Part shown: positions 10,591 to 22,341 of the stretch, one piece after another
How positions within the stretch are numbered: the stretch's first letter is position 1
How the letters are laid out: each line of letters begins with the position of its first letter
Source: Plectosphaerella cucumerina
Lineage: Eukaryota; Ascomycota; Sordariomycetes; Glomerellales; Plectosphaerellaceae
Assembly: GCA_020746995.1 (NCBI GenBank)
Contig: JAGPXD010000001.1
Location: 5,642,001 to 5,706,000, forward strand
Direction: 5' to 3'
Length of the DNA: 64,000 bases
Made by a program: the position numbers and the translations under genes
The notes under the pieces: model-generated
Seen by the model: only the letters and a program-made list of their open reading frames with translations
Told to the model about the DNA's origin: nothing
Databases searched by the model: none

Positions 10591-13500
10591 TTCTCCCGGG
10601 CTTCCCTGGGGCTTGGGGGCCTGGCTCTCGGCGGCCAAGCAAACGGCTCGCGTGTCGGGAACGGGCTCGTGGGTTTCTTTCTTCAGTGGCCCCTCGTACG
10701 TACCGGTCGCAGTGTTTTCCAAGGGATGTTGATCGATTTCAGGGTCGTTCGCGGCGGGCATCGTGTGTCATCCCATCCCACGTCCGACTCGCCCAAGGGC
10801 CGTCCTCGTAATCGAACGCGCGGAAGCTTGCAACACGGGGGCGGCGTCGATCGTGATGGGGGACCCTCTTCGTTCATTTCCGCAGCCCGCGCGCAGCAGA
10901 CTCGCGTCATTGGCTGCAGATTGTCAAGATTGCGAAGGGGAGGGGGGCAAGCTGGCAAGTCACGCATTGAGCGATTGAGCAGCAAGGTCTCGGAATAGCA
11001 CCCCCCACTTTGCTTCAAAGTCGGTCGCCGGTCGCCGAGGACGGTACTCGTACCAGAGGAACCACTTCTTGAACCGGGCTCGGCATGTTCTTCCAAAGGG
11101 AGAGAAAGTGATGCTGCCCGTTTGCCGTCGCCGGCGATGCGGGAGCGGCAACGGCGGAGGCGGCGGCGAAGACGACGGTGGCATGACGAGACTCCCGGGT
11201 ACGAGGACGGGTGCGAGTTGCGGTTGCTCGTATGCATCTGCTGTCAGCGACAAATGGCCCGGGGTTGAAGCGTGGCGAATGGGAGTACGCGAACGGGATC
11301 GGGAACTCGAGGGGGAGGAATTGGCGGCCAACCATGCCATGCAGGTGATGATGCTGTGCCACGCCATGGCGCATGTCTGTTGGAACTGTAAGAGCTTGGA
11401 GTCGCAGTCGTCTTCTTGTCAGATCCAATTGTGTACAAGTATCCGTTGGACGGCCAGTCCGGTGGGAAGGGTAGCCATTCCCTCGTTGATATTTACCGTC
11501 GGGCGGTTGGCGATGCGATGAGCGAGCCACGGGCGGCGCTACTGCCAGGAACAGCCTGTTGTCATTTACCTGCTCATTACCTCCCGCCATGCCGCCTGTA
11601 CTTGTAAGTATGATGATTGTCGGTAGCATGACAGACCCGAGTCGTGGAGGACAGGGACGGCGAGCACGATACGACACGAGCCCCCGGTGCCGCCGCCGTT
11701 TGTCACGCGAGATTGAAGTTTGGCAGTTCGGTCAAAGACCCGGGACGGGAGAAAGCCTCGAGTGAGCACGTTGGCACTGTCCAGTCCCAGCCAACGGGGC
11801 CAGCCCGTGTTCAGAGAGCACGATTGTCAGGGGTACCGCCCGAGGCGGCGACGCGAGGGGGAGCAAGGGGGGCGCTGACCTGGTTGAGGTGACGGACGGA
11901 CCACTCATGTGGCGGTTATAACACCGCGACCTACCTAGCACGTAATCCGACCGCCGCCCACTGGCAGACTGGGTCGCCCGCCGGACAGGGTTGGGTCGTT
12001 CTTTCCCTGCCTCTCAGACTGGTCCCTTCCTTTCCCCCTTTCCATCACGCTCGCCCCTTCCCCCCATTCCCACCCGCCCGCGGCTACCCCTACGCCACGC
12101 CTCTTTCCCCTGGCGCGACACTGCCGTGTGCCATTTTCAGTGCTGCTGCAACGGGCCTGCTGTCCGGGCAGGTGTAAGTCAGGTCTAAAAGTGGGAGGAG
12201 GGAAAAATACGGGAAGGGGCCGGGCACGGCTTAGCGTGGTACTCAAACCTGTACATGTCATGTTATCTATCTGCCTTCGGGCTGGTTGTCTTCCCGCTGC
12301 ATTGCCTTCTCGCTGCCTGCCACCAATGCCACCACACGCTCGCGGCGAAGCCAAGGTTACCAAGTGAAGTAGCGTACTGCTGCGGGCGGGCGAACAGTCA
12401 GATGCAAAGCAGAGCAGAGAGAGAGAAGGGACTTGAACGGAGCCACCCCTCCATTCCCCTCCCCCTTATTTTCGTTTCCGGCCTGTCATCATCCTCACAG
12501 GGCAGACACGACCATACCGGGCGAGGACCCGCCTTCCAAAAGCATTGACAGATGCTATTTGTCGTGGGTCCTTGGTCCCTCCCCCTTCACATTGGCCCTT
12601 GCCCCCCCCCTCCCCTCCACACACCCCTGGCTGCCTCCAGCGACCTATCCAGTTCCGTTGCAGGCATCCGTCCCTGTCCATGATTTCACAGTCCTGGCGG
12701 AATCCCCACAGCTTTTCCACAACAGCGCCGTCAATCCCTGCCCGGCCCTCCTGGCTACCAAAACCCGCAGATCTCCCAGGGGTCCAACCAAAGCCAAGCC
12801 TCTCTCTCCTGTCCAGCTCGTCCTGCTCTCCTCAGGTTCTCTGCAGCATTGATATCAAGGGCCGCCCAGCTTTTTTCCCCTTCCTCTCTCCGACCCCCCC
12901 GGCTAGCCTGCCTCGGTGCATCCCCCCCTCTCTCCCCTATTTCCCTAGCCCTGGACGCTTACCCCGTCGTCGTCTGGTCTGGTCTCCCTCATCTCGCTGC
13001 CAATTTTTCCTCGAGCGCCTGCCGCCCCCCCTACTAGTGGCGTGCTGCAGCCAGTAACTCCCACCGCGCGCCCGCACCCACGCCCACCCCGACGCTCACC
13101 CCCTTCTCCCCGGGCCCCCCAGTCGCCGCCGCGGTCTTCCATCCAGCCAGCCAGCCCCGTCCAGCACAAACCCAACTCGGACACAACACCCCTATCCATC
13201 GGTGCTCTTCACCACCGACACCACCAGGCTCTGCTCTTGCATTGCACACACGCAGGCCGAACACCCGACAACTCTCCACGCTCGTTTTGCACAATTCGTC
13301 CCGCCGCTGCTTTCTTACTCTTCTTCTTGTCTCGACAATTTTGCCCCGGGCGCCCGCCTTTCTCGACACGAAACACCCCCCTCTCGCTCTCGCGCGCCTG
13401 TCCGACCCGACCCGACCACCCTCAGTCGAAAAAACCTCGACACGACTTCCCTCCTCGCGTCGACCCAGCAGCGAAAAACCCGCCTCCGCGCGCCCGACAA

Positions 13501-13647
13501 TCCTCCAGACGGGCAGACCAAGAGATTCGCTCACGTCGCGACACAGACGATAAAGAAAAATCCCCCAAGTCGTCGGCCATCGTGGGATTCGGCACCGGCT
13601 GATGCGCACCTGGCCCTGAAAAGCCTCGCCATTGTCTGCCCTGCCTC

Positions 13648-15987
13648 ATGATGGAGCGTGTCTCTTCGTTCCTCAGTGCCCGCTCATCCCGATCCAACTC
13701 CGGCACCCAGTCTCCCCTGCACGAAAAATCAGACTCCCTCCTCCTCCCGTTACCCCAGGCCTACTCAAAGTCGAAGGCCAAGCTCAGAATGAGGACCCTA
13801 CTCGGCAACTCCCTCTACAGGAGGCTGGCGCTATGGGCGATCGCCATCTTCATGATCACCTCCGTGTTGATACTGAAGTCTGGCGTCCGCTCCATGGATA
13901 GCCACGGTTCCCACAGTGTCGACGTAAGTGACGATGATCCGCCCCCGGGACCCCCAGAACACAGTCCTGAAGGGGACAAACAGCCTAGCAGCCTGCCCTC
14001 ATGGATCGTCTACGAGCAGTAAGTTTCATTTGCCCAACCCCCCCAAAACAAAAGCGCCTCCAGGCCCGACTGACACGATCCTCCTCTCCCCAGTCTCAAT
14101 GGCTATTTCAACGGCCTCAAGTCCCTCGTCCCCCTTAGGAACCACACCCCCGAGTGGCCCATTCCCGACTACAAGGGCCCCATCCGCTCCGTCGCCATCA
14201 CCAGCGACACCATCCCCAAGCCCAAGATTTACCGCGCCCAGCCTGACTTCAAGTCGGAGGAGTACCTCTCCAAGCACTACCCCGTCGAGGAGTGCTACCT
14301 TGACGAGCACAACACCCCCGCCCCGGATATTTACGCCTTTGACGGTCTCCCGCAGCACCAGCCCAACCCCGCCATTGGTAGCTACGATCTTCTTGGTCTC
14401 CGCCAGGATATCTGCTTCGATCGCTTCAGCCGCTACGGTCCCTACGGTCTCGGCTATGGACGTGAGGAGGGCGGTACCGGCGAGGGCATCGACACTGACA
14501 TGACCGGCGCCAGCCACGTCTGGGAGAAGACGGGCAGGATCAACTACAACAGCGTCGACTGGGGTGATGCCCAGGAGCGCTGCAACACCCGCAACGCCCG
14601 CAGGTTCATCCAGGAGACTGACGAGGATGGTGTTCCCATCCGCACCGACGACGACAAGAAGGGCCTCACCAAGATTGAGCGCAAGGCTGTCCTCGTCCGC
14701 ACCTACGTCGGCTTCCGCTGGACCCAGCATGTCATCCTCAACTTCCGCGCCATGATCTCCGAGCTCAACCTCAAGTCGGGCGGCGAGTACACCGTCCACT
14801 TCCTGGTGCACGTCAAGGACCTCGAGGCCCCCATCTGGGCCGATCCCCGTGTTGTCCAGGACATTCTCGACGCGAACGTCCCTGCCGAGTTCCACTCCAT
14901 CTGCAGCCTGTGGTCCGAGGCCCAGATGCGCCTCTACTACCCCGGTCCTTTCACCGCGCCCTTCGAGAACCCCTCCAAGCAGGACATCCACGGCGTCTAC
15001 CGCTCGGCCCACTTCCCCATGCAGGTCTTCGCTCTTCAGCACCCCGAGTACTCCCACTTCTGGAACTGGGAGCTCGACATGAGGTGGACCGGCTCGTACT
15101 ATGAGCTCTTCGACCGCACTGGCGAGTGGGCCAAGGCTCAGAGCCGCACCCTCCTCTGGGAGCGCTCCGCCAAGTACTACATCCCCCCTCTGCACGGATC
15201 CTGGGACAACTTCTCCCGCATCGTCGAGAAGGAGCTCCAGGCCTCGGGTCGCCAGGCCGTCATGGGCCCAGCCCTGTTCCCCGGCCGCCAGCCGCTCTTC
15301 TCCGAGACCACCGGCCGCGACAACCTCCCCAAGTCGTGCGGCAAGGACAAGGACCCGGCTCTCTGCGGTGTTGGTGAGGAGGCCGATATCATCACCCTCA
15401 ACCCCCTCTTCGATGCCAACGAGTCCGGCTGGGTCTTCTCCCAGGACGTCACTGGCTACAACACCCAGCTCCAGCTGCCGCCTCGCCGCTGCGCCATCGT
15501 CACGGCCTCGCGTCTCTCCCGCCGCCTTATCATGGCCATGCACGAGGAGACATGGCGCCACCACCACAGCATGTTCTCTGAGATGTTCCCGCCCGCCATG
15601 GCCCTGCACCACGGCATGAAGGCTGCGTACGCTCCCCACCCCGTCTTCCTGGACCGCGGCTGGGACTACAAGCACATCGAGGCCGCTTTCAACGGTGGTC
15701 GCGACGGTACCTCGGGCGGCCCCGGCAGCCCCTTCGACATGAAGAACGAGCACAACCACAAGGGCACGACGTGGTACTTCAACTCGGAGTTCGCCGGCCT
15801 TCTGTGGCGTCGCTGGCTCGGCTATCCCCAGATGGACGGTCGCGGCGACAACGGTGGTCGCGCCGGACAGGGCACCCTGCGCGGTGGCAAGGCTGAGGAG
15901 GAGTCGGATCTGAGCTCCGGCCGCCTGTGCCTGCGCAGCATGCTGGTGCACCCGATTAAGTTCGAAAACCCGGCAGAGAGGGCCTGA
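13648..15987 (+). CDS. DUF3405 family protein, predicted type II membrane protein
   Basis: Two exons, 13648-14018 and 14094-15987, with a 75-nt GTAAGT...CCCAG intron, encode 754 residues. Two adjacent ATG codons (13648, 13651) are both possible starts. A basic, Ser-rich cytosolic tail (1-59) is followed by one hydrophobic helix at about 60-77, ringed by Arg/Lys, which suggests a type II signal anchor with the large remainder in the Golgi or ER lumen. The lumenal part matches the fungal DUF3405 family, rich in Trp, Tyr and acidic motifs (FWNWELDMRW, DPRVVQDIL, HHHSMFSEMFPP). The family has no proven activity; a glycosyltransferase-like role is often suspected from architecture, but I cannot show it. 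The 3' neighbour is the RNF10-like gene on the opposite strand. Confidence 0.88.
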
Positions 15988-17563
15988 AAATTCTGGAGCC
16001 TCTTCACGACGACTTGAAACGCAAACTTTCCTCTTCGCGGAGACGCCCACATTCCACATCCCCCATCCCCCAAATCCCCACCCCCACCAACGACGCCGAT
16101 GACCATGAGAGAGAACTTGCGGGGACTGTACATACGCCTCTCTTCAACGCATTGATATACCTTATAAATCTTCTTTCCCCAGGGCGGCGCGCGGTGTGAC
16201 CACCAGGAAACTCGGAGCCGCAGACCGGGGCTCCCCAACAAAGCCCACCCTTCTTCTTACTCTCGGTCTTGCCAACCCCATGGCCGGAGACGAGACGGGA
16301 TCATTCCCCGTCGATATTATTACCACTACTTCTTTTTTTATGGCCCTCCCGGGGGAGAAGAGCTGCACGGAAAAAGAGCGCGGGAGGTCCTAGCAAGGCG
16401 AAAAGCAAGGGAATGAGCGGTTGATCCCTCCCTCTCTCTCGCCACATCTCATCCGCCACCTCCCGGGGCCGGGGCGTCGTTAGAGGACTGGAAAGGAAGT
16501 GCGCCCACCGTTTCTCGTTCCATCGGGGAGAGGCCCATGCTCTCGCGAGAAGCATGTCTACTACGAAACCGGGGAGTCAGATCAGCATTTGCAGTACCTT
16601 GCGCATTTTGCATGAGCGACGCACGCCGCCGCCACCAACCATCAACAACCACCAACCCGTGGTCTCGGGCAGCAAGACCCGACTCTTTACTTCCACCCTT
16701 TTTCCTTTCCGAGCTCTAACCACTGTACTTGCCCCTCTGCTTTCCTTCCCCTTTCCCTCTACTTCTTACCTCTCTGCGCATCTCTCTATCAGGGGCGTTT
16801 CGGCGGGACGGGGGACAGGGGGGGAACAAACGAAGGCGGCGCAGTGTGTGTGTCTGTGTTGCGAATGTGTGTGTGTTTTTTGGGTTCCTCTTCTCTCTGT
16901 CCTTTTCTTATCTTCTTGCATTTTGCCCCTCACTCCCGTGTTTCTCGGTCGCGTCGCGCGTGGAAATCTTGTGTGTTTTGGCATAATCTTGCCTCCCAGT
17001 TCTGAGCGGAAGAAACTCCCGCCCAATAGAGAACCGGGCGGGAGGAGGAGGATGGATGGACGGAAGGAACATGTGAGAGTAGCCGGAGTGTAGATGATGA
17101 AACCTACTGTTTAGACGTTACGCTTTGCCATGCAGTGACTGTGACAGTGATCCGAAAGTTCGTGAAGCAAAGCACGCCCGTCTCGAGATCTATGTTGACA
17201 TCTCTTTTTGGATTGTCTACATCTCATCACAGCCTTTGGGAACTTTGATTCACAAACTTGGCGTACTTTGACGGCCTTTGGGTACTTTTATTTATTTATT
17301 TATTTATTCATTCATCTGGCGAGTGGCCAAAAGGGCCCTCTCGCTGTAGTGCCGCTATACCCACGGGGTAAAAACGCCGAGAAAGTCAGAATCCAAGGAG
17401 AAGCCAGGGACGAGGAGTAGGTGCTTGCTATAATCCGGGGTCCGCGAGGGGCAAGTGCCTAGGGGCATAGGGGGTGAGTGCCAAACTATTCGAAAGCCAA
17501 CGCAACAAAAACGCGCGAGTACGACGACAGCAGCTCCCCATCTATGCAACACAGCCCCTCCCC
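15988..17563. other. Convergent intergenic region with simple repeats
   Basis: No gene was recognised between the DUF3405 and RNF10-like stop codons. There are C/T-rich stretches, GT-rich low complexity around 16846-16880, and a (TTTA)n microsatellite at about 17286-17315. The short open frames are low-complexity and lack family features. Confidence 0.5.
17286..17315. repeat. TTTA tetranucleotide microsatellite
   Basis: Five to six tandem TTTA units, ending in two TTCA variants, in intergenic DNA downstream of the RNF10-like gene. Confidence 0.8.
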
Positions 17564-19540
17564 TTAGTTGCCTCTCCGGCCACCGGTGCTCATAAGCGTA
17601 ATCTTCTGCTTCTTCTTCTTCCCCTTCCCGCCTGTTGCGTTACTGGGGCCGGGGGCACTCGCAGCCTGGCTAGAGCTTGCGACGGGCTCGATGCCCAACG
17701 CTTCGAGCTGGAAGGCCAGTTCGGCGGGACCCATGTACTCCTCCTCGCGCAGCCAACCGTCATCAGCCGAAGAGGCGGCGCGGCGGATTGGGCCGAGCTC
17801 GGGCGAGCCGTTAATCGCGGGAGTGCCCCAGACGGTGCGCTGGGTGGATGGGCTCGTGGAGATGGAGGCGAGCTGGGAGAAGCCGGTGCGCGGGTCGGGC
17901 GGGGTAGTGCCTGCGACCTGGGCGGACAGGGGAAGGAAGTCGTCCGAGTTGAGGGCTGGGACGGGGTCCTCTTCGATAGGACCATACTTCGGCCGACCCG
18001 TCGACGAGCGCATGGCCAGGGCCTCGAGACGCTCGGCCTGTGTCCTCTCGCGGTCTTCCTGCGCGGCTTTGTCGCGGTTGCGCTTCCGTCTCCGCTCGAT
18101 CTCGTCGGCGAACTTATCCAGGATCTCGGCCGGGACGATGTCGGTCCAGTCGCACTCGAGGAAGCTAATGACGCAGCCGTAGGGCAGGTGACCCAGGTAC
18201 TTTGCCCTCTTGCGCTGGGCATCGTCGAGCACGTGGCCGGTAGATATATGCTCGACCCGCGGGAGGAGAGTCGGGGGGAAGTTTGAGAAGTCGCCGTACT
18301 TTGTCTTGAGGATGCGGATATCCAGAGCAGACAGGTAAAGGTGAGGTTGCGATGCGTAGAAGAAGAAATCGGGCTGAGCGGCCTTGTCCTTACCAAGGCC
18401 GCCGCTGGGAGGAACTGCCACGGCGTTCACCAGACCCTGCGTCTTCTCCTTTGCGGCGTTGACGGCCCTGATGGCCTTCTGGGTCCACTCGTCATCCTCG
18501 TGATAGAGCAGCTGGTCCTCGGTCTCCTGCATCTGCAGGGCCTGTATCTCCTCGTCATACTGCTGCGCCATGTACTCGGGCGTGCCCTTCATGATTCTGG
18601 CGTAGTCCAACACATTGGCGGCCGAATGCCACGGAATGTCGTTACCAAAGTCCACCGCATCTGCGCCACCCTCCCGGGGAAGGGCGAGCGTCGACTTTGC
18701 AGACCGCGCCATCAAGCGCAGGACGACATCGTCACCCACTCTGGGCAGGGGGCTCTCCTGGCCAGCGTAGAAGCGGACCGGCCGCGTCTCCTGAAGATAG
18801 ACACTATCCTCGCAAATAGGGCATTTCTTCCAGCGGGTGCCCCTATTCGCCCGGCTGTCGTCGTCGCTGGACGCATTCATAAAGCGAATCAGGCAGGGAA
18901 GACAGAAGATGTGCCCACACTTTGCCATGCGCGGGGCAACAGGCTCGGAAAGGCAGATGGGGCAGCTGGTGGCCTGCGACTCGGCCGAGGCGAGAACCTG
19001 CAGCACATCGTTCCACTGCACATGGTCGTCGGCATCGGCGGCCTGTGCGGTGTATGTACCCTCGGGGGACACGACAAAGCGGTAGTTGGCATGGACATAT
19101 CGGGCTTTGTCGGTGGCGTGATGACCGGAGCCGGGGCCCCATGTGGGATTCCTCCTATAGCTCCTAGCATAGGAATGGTGGGCGTCGTGGTAGCTCCTGG
19201 AAGGAGTACTGTAGTTTAGGAGGTGTGTGATGGAGGTCTGGCCTCGGCGGTTGGAGGGATTTCGGATGGCTCTGAGTTCGGCCATGTCTTCATCGTCATC
19301 TGCGGCCGAGTTGTGGCGTGACAGGCCGTTGTTGCCGGGGCGCCGTTGGTTCTTGTGCTGTTTTCTCGCAGCCTGACCTTTTCGCGGGGTCGGGGTTGGA
19401 TGGTTCGGGGCAGCTTGGCTGGGTCGGCGTGCGGATTCGAAGCCTGCGGTGGCGGTGTTGGGTTGTTGGATCGCGGGGGCGTGGGTTGTCGACGCGGGTA
19501 GGGACTTGCCAAGTCCCAGGTTCGAAGGGGCCGAGTTCAT
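17564..19540 (-). CDS. RING-finger E3 ligase-like protein, RNF10/Mag2 family
   Basis: A single uninterrupted frame of 658 residues. A C3HC4 RING lies at about 193-245 (CPICLSEP, CGHIFCLPCL, then KKCPIC), after a basic Gln/Arg-rich N-terminus containing the family-type QTSITHLLNYS and an aromatic block (RYVHANYRFVV, about 147-157). After the RING come conserved low-complexity segments, a charged helix rich in Arg/Lys/Glu (about 455-500), and a basic C-terminal tail ending ITLMSTGGRRGN, as in the RNF10 family. RNF10 and yeast Mag2 attach ubiquitin to small ribosomal subunit proteins during decay of stalled or defective 40S subunits; that role is inferred from the family. The gene shares a 1.3 kb divergent promoter region with the dihydroorotate dehydrogenase gene. 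Confidence 0.85.
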   Translation of the reverse strand: MNSAPSNLGLGKSLPASTTHAPAIQQPNTATAGFESARRPSQAAPNHPTPTPRKGQAARKQHKNQRRPGNNGLSRHNSAADDDEDMAELRAIRNPSNRRGQTSITHLLNYSTPSRSYHDAHHSYARSYRRNPTWGPGSGHHATDKARYVHANYRFVVSPEGTYTAQAADADDHVQWNDVLQVLASAESQATSCPICLSEPVAPRMAKCGHIFCLPCLIRFMNASSDDDSRANRGTRWKKCPICEDSVYLQETRPVRFYAGQESPLPRVGDDVVLRLMARSAKSTLALPREGGADAVDFGNDIPWHSAANVLDYARIMKGTPEYMAQQYDEEIQALQMQETEDQLLYHEDDEWTQKAIRAVNAAKEKTQGLVNAVAVPPSGGLGKDKAAQPDFFFYASQPHLYLSALDIRILKTKYGDFSNFPPTLLPRVEHISTGHVLDDAQRKRAKYLGHLPYGCVISFLECDWTDIVPAEILDKFADEIERRRKRNRDKAAQEDRERTQAERLEALAMRSSTGRPKYGPIEEDPVPALNSDDFLPLSAQVAGTTPPDPRTGFSQLASISTSPSTQRTVWGTPAINGSPELGPIRRAASSADDGWLREEEYMGPAELAFQLEALGIEPVASSSQAASAPGPSNATGGKGKKKKQKITLMSTGGRRGN

Positions 19541-20822
19541 GGTAACCGGTCAAAGAAGGGGGAGTGTCGAGTCGACGTCTCGAACAACACGGCCTGAAGG
19601 GGTCAGGGTGGTGTAGTTCTGTTCCTGCAGGCCGAGACGCGAATGTGTTGCAGCAGCGGAGGTTGGTCGGGGTTTCGTCGGCGAGGCGAGGCGAGGAGTA
19701 TTCGGCAATGACACTGGACCTTGGAGGTATCGTATGTGGTAAGAAAAGAAGATTGATGATGATTTAGGGAGGAAAAGCAGTAGATATTGCGGGGGGCCCA
19801 GCGTTGGACCCCGTGAGGTGATGGGATCAAAAGGGGAGAGGGGAGGCGGGAGGGAGGAGACGTGTGGAGGAGGAGCAGAGATAGACGTGATCGAAAGAGG
19901 CAAGCACGGCAAGAGGCAAGACGAGTCACTGCACTGGTGGCGGGGCAAATGGTAGAAGCCGTGTTGAGCATGCAGCGGAGGGAAAGCTCGGCACAGGCGG
20001 GCGCTCGCTGGGGGAAAGGGGACGTGGAGACGTACCTGTATGGCTAACGCTGACTGGTCGTGTCCCTGACCCGACCCGACAACTGTGACGCTTCAAGTAC
20101 CGTCACGACCCACTAGCCAGTGCATCACGTCAGCATCCAAGATCGGGTCCGAGGCGACTTGGATGCACTCAGACTTCAGGAAAACACACGAGGCAAAGCA
20201 TAGTCAGCCAGAAAGAACAAGAAGAATTGGCCGCCGCGGAATTCAAATCTGTACATGCCCGCGTTCCAGTCGAAACTCACATTGCTTCAGGGTGACCCCG
20301 CCAGTATTTGGTTCACATGGGTGCCCTCCGCACCAACTCTCTTCTCTGGTTATTTGGTATGTCAAAAGAGCCAGAAAAGAGGCAAAGGCGTGGGAAGGAT
20401 GGACATCTACCGGCAGACGACCGAGGATAAGACACGGCAGGAGGGGAGCGGCAGACCTGATATATGGCGAGCGATGAAACTTGAACGGAGATGAGATTAG
20501 TCATCCAGTGCCCCGCCACACCCGCACCCGCGTCCGAGTCTCCCAGCGCAGTACACCATACTGAAAAACCCCGCGATCTCAACGGTGTTCGAGATCCTAT
20601 CTCTTGAATGTGTATAACAAGTAATGCTCTTGAATATCCGTGAACATATTGAATCAACTTCAGATCGCATTCGTCCGGTCCTGTTCTAGGTCTGTCAGTT
20701 GCCGTGATATCCCATCCCGAATGTGACGCAACCACCTGCCCCTCTCATGCACCCCTACTTCCTTATCGTGAACCTCCTCCTATCACACCTTCAACACCAC
20801 CAAACCAAACATCACCACCACA
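19541..20822. other. Divergent promoter region (RNF10-like / dihydroorotate dehydrogenase)
   Basis: The half next to the RNF10-like gene (19541-20040) is purine-rich on the plus strand, so pyrimidine-rich in that gene's sense, fitting a 5' leader. The half before 20823 becomes very C-rich from about 20705. No gene or RNA feature was recognised. Confidence 0.5.
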
Positions 20823-21842
20823 ATGGAAGGCCACCACCCCCCTCCCCTCACCATCTCCCCTCCCCTCCTCAACTCCGCCAACCCCTGGGCCACAACCCTC
20901 GACGACCTCCAATCCCTCCACGCCTGCCCGCACACCGGCGCAGTCACAACCCGCACCAGCCTCCTCACCGGCTTCCCCCACGACGACACCATCCATCAAT
21001 ACCGCTTCTTCTCCCCTTCAACCTCCCTCCCCTCCGAATCCTCCGAATCCTCTCCCACCGCCTCCCTCAACAACCTAGGCTACTCCCCCCTCCCCCTCTC
21101 CCGCTACCTCACCTTCATCAAGACCATCCACGACGCCCTCCCCCCCAACAGCCCCCCCAAACCCTTCATCATCTCCATCACCGGCTCCCCATCCGACGTC
21201 CTCGCCTGCTACAACCTCATCGCCTCCGTCCAGCCCGACGTACCCTCCACCCCCCTCGCCATGGAAATCAACCTCTCCTGCCCCAACATCCCCTCCGCCC
21301 CTCCCCCCGCCTACTCCGCCTCCGGTCTGACCTCCTACCTCTCCCTCCTCCCCAGCCCGCCCGCCATCCCCATTGGCCTCAAGACACCCCCCTTCACCAC
21401 GGCCCCTCAGTTCGACACCCTCATCAAGGCCCTCCGCGACAGCTCCAGAGTCACCACCCGCACCTCCCTCACCCGCGCCCCCTGCCGGATCAGCTTCCTC
21501 ACCGCGACAAACACCCTCGGCTCCTGTCTGGTACTAGACCCATCCGAGGACGGCACCTTTTTCGAGAACGCCCTGCCCGGCTCTTCGGGCCTAGGCGGCA
21601 TGGCCGGCGCGCCCCTCCACCCGCTCGCCTTGGGCAACGTGCGGACCCTCACCACCCTGCTCGGAGAACATGCTGAGCTGTGCCACATCAAAGTCATCGG
21701 CGTTGGCGGCGTGGGAGACGCGGACGGCTTCAGGCGCATGAAGAAGGTCGGTGCCGCAGCCGTAGGCGTCGGCACGGCGCTGGGAGCTCAGGGTCTGTCA
21801 GTCTTCGAGAAGATATCAGAGGCCTTCAAGGACGAGAAGTAG
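20823..21842 (+). CDS. Dihydroorotate dehydrogenase, class 1 (cytosolic, Ura1-like)
   Basis: An intronless frame of 339 residues starting in context ACCACAATGG. It is an FMN-dependent oxidoreductase converting dihydroorotate to orotate in pyrimidine synthesis. The class 1 active-site motif INLSCPN lies at 149-155 with Cys153 as predicted catalytic base; class 2 enzymes use serine and have an N-terminal membrane segment, which is absent here. The FMN phosphate-binding end of the barrel is seen as IGVGGVGDADGF (about 293-304) followed by a Gly/Ala-rich segment. Class 1 enzymes use fumarate as acceptor in yeast, whereas many filamentous fungi also carry a mitochondrial class 2 enzyme, so this copy may be a paralogue with another role. 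A Ser/Thr/Arg-rich segment at about 203-217 is longer than expected but stays in frame. Codon use is extremely C-rich. Confidence 0.88.
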   Translation: MEGHHPPPLTISPPLLNSANPWATTLDDLQSLHACPHTGAVTTRTSLLTGFPHDDTIHQYRFFSPSTSLPSESSESSPTASLNNLGYSPLPLSRYLTFIKTIHDALPPNSPPKPFIISITGSPSDVLACYNLIASVQPDVPSTPLAMEINLSCPNIPSAPPPAYSASGLTSYLSLLPSPPAIPIGLKTPPFTTAPQFDTLIKALRDSSRVTTRTSLTRAPCRISFLTATNTLGSCLVLDPSEDGTFFENALPGSSGLGGMAGAPLHPLALGNVRTLTTLLGEHAELCHIKVIGVGGVGDADGFRRMKKVGAAAVGVGTALGAQGLSVFEKISEAFKDEK

Positions 21843-22341
21843 TCAGGCATGTCTCATCACACATCACTCATATCGCGCACTCAAGGCCAGCCATATAGAC
21901 CTGTATTAGAGGTATATACATGCATAACTTTCGAAAAAAGACTAACCGACATGATGCGAGTTGCAAAAAGCATACACCCAACCCAACCAGCCTGCCTGCC
22001 AGGGGCGAGCCTCCAGATTACGGAAACAAAGTCATGCCTCCCCCTCCCGGGCCCCATCTTCCGGGCCCGTCGCATCCATCTCCTGTCCGTCGTTGATGCC
22101 CCTTCTTGTTCTACCCCCTTGCTCATCTCTTTTCTCTCGGCATCGTGCGGAAATCAGAAAATCAGGGGGGAATCATAAAACGACACGAATGACCATTGCC
22201 GTGGCAACATGATCCGACACTGTACCAAAGAAACCGAGGTGCAAGTTGTTCATCTCGTCCCCGCTGCGCTGCCCGCCGCAGGAAGATTAGGCGGCGGGCA
22301 TGGCGGCGGGGCGAGCGTCCGCCCATTTCGAGCCTTCGAGC
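21843..22341. other. Convergent intergenic region
   Basis: About 500 bp between the dihydroorotate dehydrogenase and Crp1-like stop codons, containing probable 3' UTR sequence. No feature was recognised. Confidence 0.5.

Larger units (their letters stand above)
6263..13647. other. 7.4 kb region without recognisable genes
   Basis: No reading frame here has family motifs, plausible splice-joined exons or the strong GC3 bias of neighbouring genes; the longest open frames (about 130-220 residues) are rich in Arg, Pro and Ser, as in non-coding GC-rich DNA. Notable content: the composite site at 6455, an ACTGCC/GGCAGT cluster at 9629-9952, a GC-rich inverted repeat at 10541-10590, and a long pyrimidine-rich tract from about 12400 to 13640 that is probably promoter and 5' leader of the DUF3405 gene. 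Confidence 0.5.

Noticed and set aside
14026..16059. 677-codon open frame on the minus strand
   Set aside because: It is the exact antisense of the DUF3405 coding exon and arises from its GC3 bias; the translation has no family features, whereas the plus strand has a clear family match.
20723..21676. 317-codon Pro/His-rich frame on the plus strand
   Set aside because: It is a shifted frame over the C-rich dihydroorotate dehydrogenase gene.
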